From positions 1 to 9,224 of the forward strand of contig CAYNOS010000055.1 of assembly GCA_964398985.1 (NCBI GenBank): DNA of 9,224 bases, read 5' to 3'. Position numbers and translations under genes: made by a program. The first letter of the stretch is position 1, and the number at the start of each line of letters is the position of its first letter. Shown here one piece after another: positions 4,737 to 9,224 of the stretch. Under the pieces are notes generated by a model. It was not told the DNA's origin. It did no database searches and was given only the letters and a program-made list of their open reading frames with translations. The DNA comes from CAYMRL01 sp964398985 (lineage in GTDB: Bacteria > Deinococcota > Deinococci > Deinococcales > Trueperaceae).

Positions 4737-7262
4737 ATGCGCCTGATCGTCACGCACGAGCAACCCGACTTCGACGCCCTGGCCAGCCTGGCCCTGGCCA
4801 AACTGCTGTTCCCCGGAGCCATCGCGACGGTTCAGGGTGGACTCAGCCCACAGATCGCCAGCTTCCTGAAGCTCTACCGCGACGAGCTCGACCTCGAGGA
4901 GTCCGACACCATCGACCTGGAGGGCGTGGCCGAGCTGATCGTCGTCGACACCGCCGATCCCACGCGCATCCGCCCGTTCGACCAACTCATCGGCAAGGTG
5001 CCGATCACCGTCTACGACCACCATCCGGTCCCCGACGCCCCGATACCGGCGATCCGCGGCATCTCGGACCGGGTGGGAGCCACCGCCACCCTGCTCACCC
5101 GCGAGTTGGCCGCGACCAACGCCGCCATCCCCCAGCACATCGCGAGCCTCGCGCTGCTCGGCATCCACGAGGACACCGGCAACCTCAGCTTCGATCTCAC
5201 CACCGCCGATGACTACCGCGCCTGCGCGTACCTGCTCGACGCCGGCGCCAGCCTGACGTTGGTACGGCGCTTCGCTCACGTCGAGCTCTCCGCCGAGCAG
5301 CTCGAGTTCCGCAAGAGACTGCTCGACGAGGCGCGCGAGGAGACCGTTCACGGCCGTCCGGTGGTGTTGGCGGCGTTCGAGTACGACGACTACGTGCCGG
5401 GAGTCAGCGGGATGGTCAGCGACCTGATCGAGTTGGAGCGCGCCGACGCTGCCGTCGTGGCCGTGAAGATGCAGCAGCGGACGCTGGTGTTCGCACGCAG
5501 TAGCGAGCGCTTCGACAGCGCCGCGGCCCTCTCCGAAGCGGTGGGCGGCGCCGGCCACCCCGGAGCGGCCTACGGGCGCACCGAGCTGCAACCCGAGGAG
5601 GCGCTCGCGCGCGTCGTTGTCGCGCTCTCACGCCACGCGGCGCCTATCGTCACCGCCCAGAACGTCATGAGCGCCCCGGTCCGGACCGTCAGCGTCGCGG
5701 GCAGCGTCGTGGATGCGCAGGAGGCGATGCTGCGCTTTGGCCACAGCGGCTTGCCGGTGCTCGATACCCAGGGCGAGCTGGTCGGCGTCGTCTCGCGCCG
5801 CGACATCGATCGCGCCGTGCGCCACGGCCTCGTCGGCAGCAGCATCGCTTCCGTGATGCGCAGGCACATCGTCACCGCCTCGCCGGCCACCAGCCTCGCC
5901 GAACTCGAGGAGTTGGTGCTCACCAACAACATCGGGCGCATACCGGTGGTGGAGGACGGTCGGCTAGTGGGCATCGTCACGCGCGCCGACCTGATCGGGG
6001 CCAGGCACCAAGGCAGGACGCCACGCAACCCGGCCGCCCAGGTGATCAGCCGCCTGCCAGCGCGCGCCGTCGACGTCGTGCAGCGCGCCGGCGCGCTGGC
6101 CGGGAACGCGACCTTGTACCTGGTCGGCGGCACCGTCAGGGACCTGCTGCTGGGCACCGGCATCAAGGACCTCGACATGATGGTCGAAGGCGATACCGCA
6201 GCGCGAGTGGGCACGCGCCTGCAGCAGGCGCTCGGCGGCACCTTGTCGTTCCACGCCGACTTCGGTACCTGCACGCTGACGCTGGCCGACGGGCAGACCA
6301 TCGACCTGGCCACCGCACGCGAGGAGCTCTATGCCAGACCCGGAGCGCTCCCGGAGGTCGCGTCCAGCGACCTCCGGCGCGACCTCGGCCGCCGCGACTT
6401 CACCATCAACGCGATCGCCGCGCGCGTGCACCCTCCCCCACCGGCGCTCATCGACCCTCACAACGGCAGTGAGGACCTCGTCCGCCGGCAGTTGCGGATC
6501 CTTCACCCGCTGTCCTTCATCGAGGATCCCACCCGCATCCTGCGCGGCGCGCGCTTGGCTGGCCGCCTTGGCTTCGAGTTCGAGCCGCTGACGCGCCAGG
6601 CGGCCCTCGAGGCGCTCGCAGAAGGCTCCGCCCGCCACGTCAGCCACGCCCGGATGCGCGCCGAGCTCGAGCTGACACTCGCCGAACCACGGGTGTCCCC
6701 GGCCGTCGACCAGCTGATCGATCTGGAGGCGTTCGAGCCGATCTTCGGCCTCGCGGTGTCGGCCTCCGGTCTGGTGGTCGAACTGGTCGCCGGTCTCGAC
6801 GATCTCCGCTCGGCGGCCGCGGTGGTCGACACCGCCTACCTCCTGGCGCTGCTGGCCGAGACCGGCGAGGAGGCTCTGCTCCAGCACTTCGAGGCCTTCA
6901 ACTGGCCGCGCCGGCTGCTGGCAAGCTTGGAGCGCGTGCGCCGGCTGCTGGCCCAGCCGACGAGCCACGCGCTGCTCGAGGAGCTCGAGCAGTTCGACGA
7001 TGCCGAGCGGCAGCTCGTGATGGCGGCCGACCCCGAGCTGGGAGCGCTCGTCAGGCAGCACGCGAAGCAACCGCCCCGCCAGAAGCTGCGCGGAAGGGAT
7101 GTGGTAGCGTTGGGGCTGGCTCCGGGCCCCTCGGTTGGCCGCGTGCTGGCCGAAGTTGCGCTGGCCAGGACCAGCCGCCAGGTGAACACCTTCGCAGAGG
7201 AACTGGAGTTGGCCAGACGCCTCGTCGCACGTGAGACGCAGGCCGTGGATGGCCGGGAGTGA
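4737..7262 (+). CDS. DHH phosphoesterase - CBS pair - CCA/A-adding tRNA nucleotidyltransferase fusion
   Basis: An 841-residue, three-part enzyme. Part one (1-300) is a DHH/DHHA1 phosphoesterase of the NrnA type, with motif I THEQPDFDALAS (H7, D11, D13), D71 in VVDTADP, DHH at 94-96, D146 in GIHEDTG, and GGAGHP (270-275) in DHHA1. All metal ligands are present. Part two (about 309-421) is two CBS domains, likely adenine-nucleotide sensing. Part three (about 455-841) is a class II nucleotidyltransferase: LVGGTVRD (462-469), catalytic DLD (478-480), RRDFTINA (552-559) and the nucleotide-selecting EDPTR (596-600), then a helical RNA-binding tail. This architecture is known from A-adding enzymes such as that of Aquifex, in lineages that split CCA addition between a CC-adding and an A-adding enzyme, so A addition is the best guess. 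Full CCA addition is possible. ATG 4737 is chosen because MRLIVTHEQ begins the DHH fold; the frame stays open upstream, but that part overlaps the previous gene and is Arg/Pro-rich. Confidence 0.95.
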   Translation: MRLIVTHEQPDFDALASLALAKLLFPGAIATVQGGLSPQIASFLKLYRDELDLEESDTIDLEGVAELIVVDTADPTRIRPFDQLIGKVPITVYDHHPVPDAPIPAIRGISDRVGATATLLTRELAATNAAIPQHIASLALLGIHEDTGNLSFDLTTADDYRACAYLLDAGASLTLVRRFAHVELSAEQLEFRKRLLDEAREETVHGRPVVLAAFEYDDYVPGVSGMVSDLIELERADAAVVAVKMQQRTLVFARSSERFDSAAALSEAVGGAGHPGAAYGRTELQPEEALARVVVALSRHAAPIVTAQNVMSAPVRTVSVAGSVVDAQEAMLRFGHSGLPVLDTQGELVGVVSRRDIDRAVRHGLVGSSIASVMRRHIVTASPATSLAELEELVLTNNIGRIPVVEDGRLVGIVTRADLIGARHQGRTPRNPAAQVISRLPARAVDVVQRAGALAGNATLYLVGGTVRDLLLGTGIKDLDMMVEGDTAARVGTRLQQALGGTLSFHADFGTCTLTLADGQTIDLATAREELYARPGALPEVASSDLRRDLGRRDFTINAIAARVHPPPPALIDPHNGSEDLVRRQLRILHPLSFIEDPTRILRGARLAGRLGFEFEPLTRQAALEALAEGSARHVSHARMRAELELTLAEPRVSPAVDQLIDLEAFEPIFGLAVSASGLVVELVAGLDDLRSAAAVVDTAYLLALLAETGEEALLQHFEAFNWPRRLLASLERVRRLLAQPTSHALLEELEQFDDAERQLVMAADPELGALVRQHAKQPPRQKLRGRDVVALGLAPGPSVGRVLAEVALARTSRQVNTFAEELELARRLVARETQAVDGRE
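7255..7259 (+). promoter_or_regulatory. Shine-Dalgarno site deciding the start of the site-2-protease-like gene
   Basis: GGGAG lies 7 nt before ATG 7267 and overlaps the last codons of the upstream gene (stop TGA at 7260-7262). It favours 7267 over the in-frame ATG 7249 and GTG 7231, and fits termination-reinitiation between the two genes. Confidence 0.55.
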
Positions 7263-7266
7263 CAGG

Positions 7267-7899
7267 ATGATCCTCAACTACCTCAACAACCCCGCCGTCC
7301 TCGTCATCGCCGGCATCGTGATGGTGATGGCGCTGATCTTCCACAACATGGTGCAGGCCTACGTAGCCTCCCGCCTCGGCGACCCAAGCCCCAAGCTGGC
7401 CGGGTTCATGGCCTTCGACCCGCAACGCCACCTCGATCCGATCGGGGTGCTGTTCTTGCTGCTGCTCGGCTTCGGGTGGCCGCGGGCGGTGCCGGTCAAC
7501 TCCCGCAACTACTCACGCCGAGGACGCGCCGAGGCGTGGGTGTGGCTGTCGGGGATCGGGGCCTACCTGGCGGTCGGCTTCCTGTGCGTCCTGCTGGCGG
7601 CGGTGTTCCGATCGACGGGGAGCCTGCCGCTGGTCCAGGCCTTCATGGTCGCGGCCTCGACCGCCGTGCTCCACGCCGTCATCAACCTGTTCCCGCTGCT
7701 GCCGCTCGACATGGGCCGCGCGGTCCTCGCCTGGGGCAACCCCGACCTCAGGCGCTTCGTGCTGCAGATCGCCCAGTACGGCATCCTCGGGTTCATGGTG
7801 TTCTTCCTGATCCTCAACCTGACCGGCGTCACCAGCCGGCTGCTGATGCTGTTCCTGGACCTGTTCGCGACGCTGGTCGGCCTGATACCGGGTCTCTAG
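7267..7899 (+). CDS. Site-2 protease (M50)-fold membrane protein with degenerate HExxH, probable pseudoprotease
   Basis: A 210-residue membrane protein with about five to six hydrophobic segments, close in length to the compact site-2 protease family. Family marks are clear: ASRLGDPSPKLAGFMAFDPQRHLDPIG (34-60) corresponds to the usual xxRLGDPTxxxxGRLTLNPxxHLDPxG, GFGWPRAVPVN (68-78) to the GFGWAKPVPVN segment, and NLFPLLPLDMGR (140-151) to the third zinc-ligand motif NLxPxxPLDGGR. The first motif, normally HExxHA, reads H26-N-M-V-Q30-A: the catalytic Glu and second His are replaced, while H26 and D148 remain. It is therefore unlikely to cleave by the known mechanism, though it could bind membrane substrates. 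The ATG at 7267 is chosen because GGGAG (7255-7259) lies 7 nt upstream; ATG 7249 and GTG 7231 would overlap the preceding gene. It follows the tRNA enzyme by 4 nt and converges on the kinase gene, 3 nt away. Confidence 0.88.
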   Translation: MILNYLNNPAVLVIAGIVMVMALIFHNMVQAYVASRLGDPSPKLAGFMAFDPQRHLDPIGVLFLLLLGFGWPRAVPVNSRNYSRRGRAEAWVWLSGIGAYLAVGFLCVLLAAVFRSTGSLPLVQAFMVAASTAVLHAVINLFPLLPLDMGRAVLAWGNPDLRRFVLQIAQYGILGFMVFFLILNLTGVTSRLLMLFLDLFATLVGLIPGL

Positions 7900-7902
7900 C
7901 GC

Positions 7903-9224
7903 CTACTCGCGAGCCTGTGTCACCGGACGCGGGGTGTGCTCGACCGGCCGGTGCGACTCGCGGTGCTCACGCAAGTCGATCATCATCTGCACCATCGGCG
8001 CGTAGGTCTCGAAGGTCGACAGCAGCTTGCCGGCGGCATCGAACTTCCTGATCATGTGGCCGCCGCGCCGGGCCGCGTAGAGGTTGCCGACGTCGTCCAC
8101 CCCGAGATCGACGATCGCGTCGGTCGCCTCGCCTTGCTTCGGGTCGAGCGCGTACGACACTCCGACCTTGCCGTAGCTGGTCACCTTCCGGACCTTGCCG
8201 GCGGTGGCGTCGGAGATGTAGAGGTTGCCTTCGAGGTCGACTGTGAGGCCGTCGAGCACGCGCATGCCGGGCTGGTCGGCGGAGAGCTTGAAGGCCCAGC
8301 GGGTCTGATAGCTGCCGTCGGCTCCGAGGCGCTGGACCTGGCGGTTGCCGTAATCGAGCACGTAGACGTTGCCCTGCTGATCGATGGCGATGACGCGGGG
8401 GTCGTTGAACGTGCCGCTGCCCGTGCCGCGCCCACCGAAGGTGCTGAGCAACCGACCGTCGTTGGTGAAGCGCTGCACCAGGTGCGTCTCGCTGTCGAGC
8501 ACGTAGACGGTGTCGTCGGGAGCGATCGCCAGCGATGCCGGGTAGAGGAACTCGCCCGGCTGCATGCCGTAGCTACCGAACGACAGCAGCGGGCTCCCAT
8601 CCGGGGCGAGCTTGTGCACCATCCGGTGGTCCTCCTGCCCGACGCGGTACTCGAAGATCGCAGCGAACAGGTCTCCCTTGGAGTCAACCGCCACCGACAG
8701 CGGCGCCGCCGAGAAGTCGGAAGGACCGACGCCGATGTCCCCTATCGACGAGTGGAGGTTGCCGTCGGTGTCGAGGATCCGCAGCACGCCCTGCCTGGCG
8801 CTAACCGTGATCAAGAGCCTGGTCGGCAGCGCCGGCTCGTCGTCGACGCCGAACTCGATCTGCTCGAGGGCGTCGAGGACCTCGTCGAGGTTCGGCCGCT
8901 CGTCGGGATCCTTCGAGATCATCCGCATGACCAGCTGATCGAGAGCCTTCGGCACGCGCAGATCCACCTGCCTGGGAGGCGGCGGCGACTGGAAGATCTG
9001 CTGGTGGACGATCGCTTCGTAACCGCCCTTGAAAGCAGTCTGGCCGGTCAACACCTCGTAGAGCACCAGCCCGAGGCTGTAGATGTCGCTGCGGTGATCG
9101 ATCTTCAGTCCCCTGGCCTGCTCGGGCGACATGTACACCGGCGTTCCCACGCGGGCGCCGGTCATCGTGAGGCGCGAGAGCACCTTGCCGCCGGCGATGC
9201 CGAAGTCCATCAGCTTGACGGCCT
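7903..9224 (-). CDS. Serine/threonine protein kinase C-lobe fused to NHL beta-propeller, 5' part outside window
   Basis: The frame is open to the window edge, so the visible 439 residues are the C-terminal part. The kinase N-lobe and the HRD catalytic loop lie beyond 9224. Counting from the edge, the visible kinase has the DFG motif (6-8) that binds magnesium, an activation loop with threonines at 19, 21 and 27, GTPVYMSPE (26-34), D46 in DIYSLG and the invariant arginine R109 in KDPDERP. This is a Hanks-type Ser/Thr kinase. After about 11 linker residues it runs directly into a propeller (about 135-410) of roughly six NHL-like blades, with repeats such as SVAVDSKGDLFAA, LAIAPDDTVYVLDS, IAIDQQGNVYVLDYGNRQVQR and LTVDLEGNLYISDA. 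No membrane helix is seen between the domains. Mycobacterial PknD also has a kinase and an NHL-type propeller, but with a TM segment between them. It converges on the site-2-protease-like gene. The signal sensed is unknown. Confidence 0.92.
   Translation of the reverse strand, partial: AVKLMDFGIAGGKVLSRLTMTGARVGTPVYMSPEQARGLKIDHRSDIYSLGLVLYEVLTGQTAFKGGYEAIVHQQIFQSPPPPRQVDLRVPKALDQLVMRMISKDPDERPNLDEVLDALEQIEFGVDDEPALPTRLLITVSARQGVLRILDTDGNLHSSIGDIGVGPSDFSAAPLSVAVDSKGDLFAAIFEYRVGQEDHRMVHKLAPDGSPLLSFGSYGMQPGEFLYPASLAIAPDDTVYVLDSETHLVQRFTNDGRLLSTFGGRGTGSGTFNDPRVIAIDQQGNVYVLDYGNRQVQRLGADGSYQTRWAFKLSADQPGMRVLDGLTVDLEGNLYISDATAGKVRKVTSYGKVGVSYALDPKQGEATDAIVDLGVDDVGNLYAARRGGHMIRKFDAAGKLLSTFETYAPMVQMMIDLREHRESHRPVEHTPRPVTQARE

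Noticed and set aside
4653..5591. Minus-strand open frame (312 residues) spanning the end of the beta-repeat gene and the DHH domain
   Set aside because: It crosses two confident genes and shows only Gly/Val/Glu-rich shadow composition.
5964..7277. Long minus-strand open frame (437 residues) opposite the tRNA enzyme
   Set aside because: The plus strand has all catalytic motifs. The antisense frame has no recognisable domain and is the usual by-product of GC-rich codon use.

Overview
This 9.2 kb window is a GC-rich, gene-dense bacterial chromosome segment with no mobile elements, RNA genes or CRISPR. It holds eight protein genes, two of them cut by the window edges. Several traits point, as an inference, to the Deinococcota (Deinococcus, Thermus or Truepera-like). 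These are a bacillithiol-reductase-type flavoprotein, a DHH-CBS-CBS-nucleotidyltransferase fusion of the kind known for A-adding enzymes, a type IV pilus/type II secretion platform protein, and start codons preceded directly by a TANNNT -10 element as in Deinococcus leaderless genes.

Layout: 1-1216 (minus) is a pilC-like inner-membrane platform protein missing only its last few residues. It diverges from 1334-1999 (plus), endonuclease III (nth). Next is 2054-3109 (plus), a YpdA/Bdr-family NADPH-dependent flavoprotein. From 3195 to 7899 four plus-strand genes are tightly packed: a six-helix membrane protein with LiaI/LiaF-like segments (3195-3713); a two-to-three-helix membrane protein with a C-terminal beta-repeat domain of DUF4097 character (3715-4722); the large DHH-CBS-CBS-tRNA nucleotidyltransferase fusion (4737-7262); and a site-2-protease-fold membrane protein whose zinc-binding HExxH is destroyed (7267-7899). 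Gaps of 1, 14 and 4 nt suggest a single operon. A convergent minus-strand gene, 7903-9224, encodes a Ser/Thr kinase C-lobe joined to an NHL beta-propeller. Its N-terminal part lies beyond the window.

The most notable points are the pseudo-protease of site-2 type that keeps every family signature except the HExxH, the YpdA-family protein with valine at the position of the reactive cysteine, the kinase-propeller fusion with no visible membrane segment between its domains, the nuclease-sensor-tRNA 3'-end enzyme fusion with all catalytic motifs intact, and the regular ~21-residue Ser-Gly repeat in the LiaF-like partner protein. No stretch over 300 bases lacks a gene. I do not see a clearly new multi-gene defence or biosynthetic system; the 3195-7899 membrane/RNA cluster is the least explained part.
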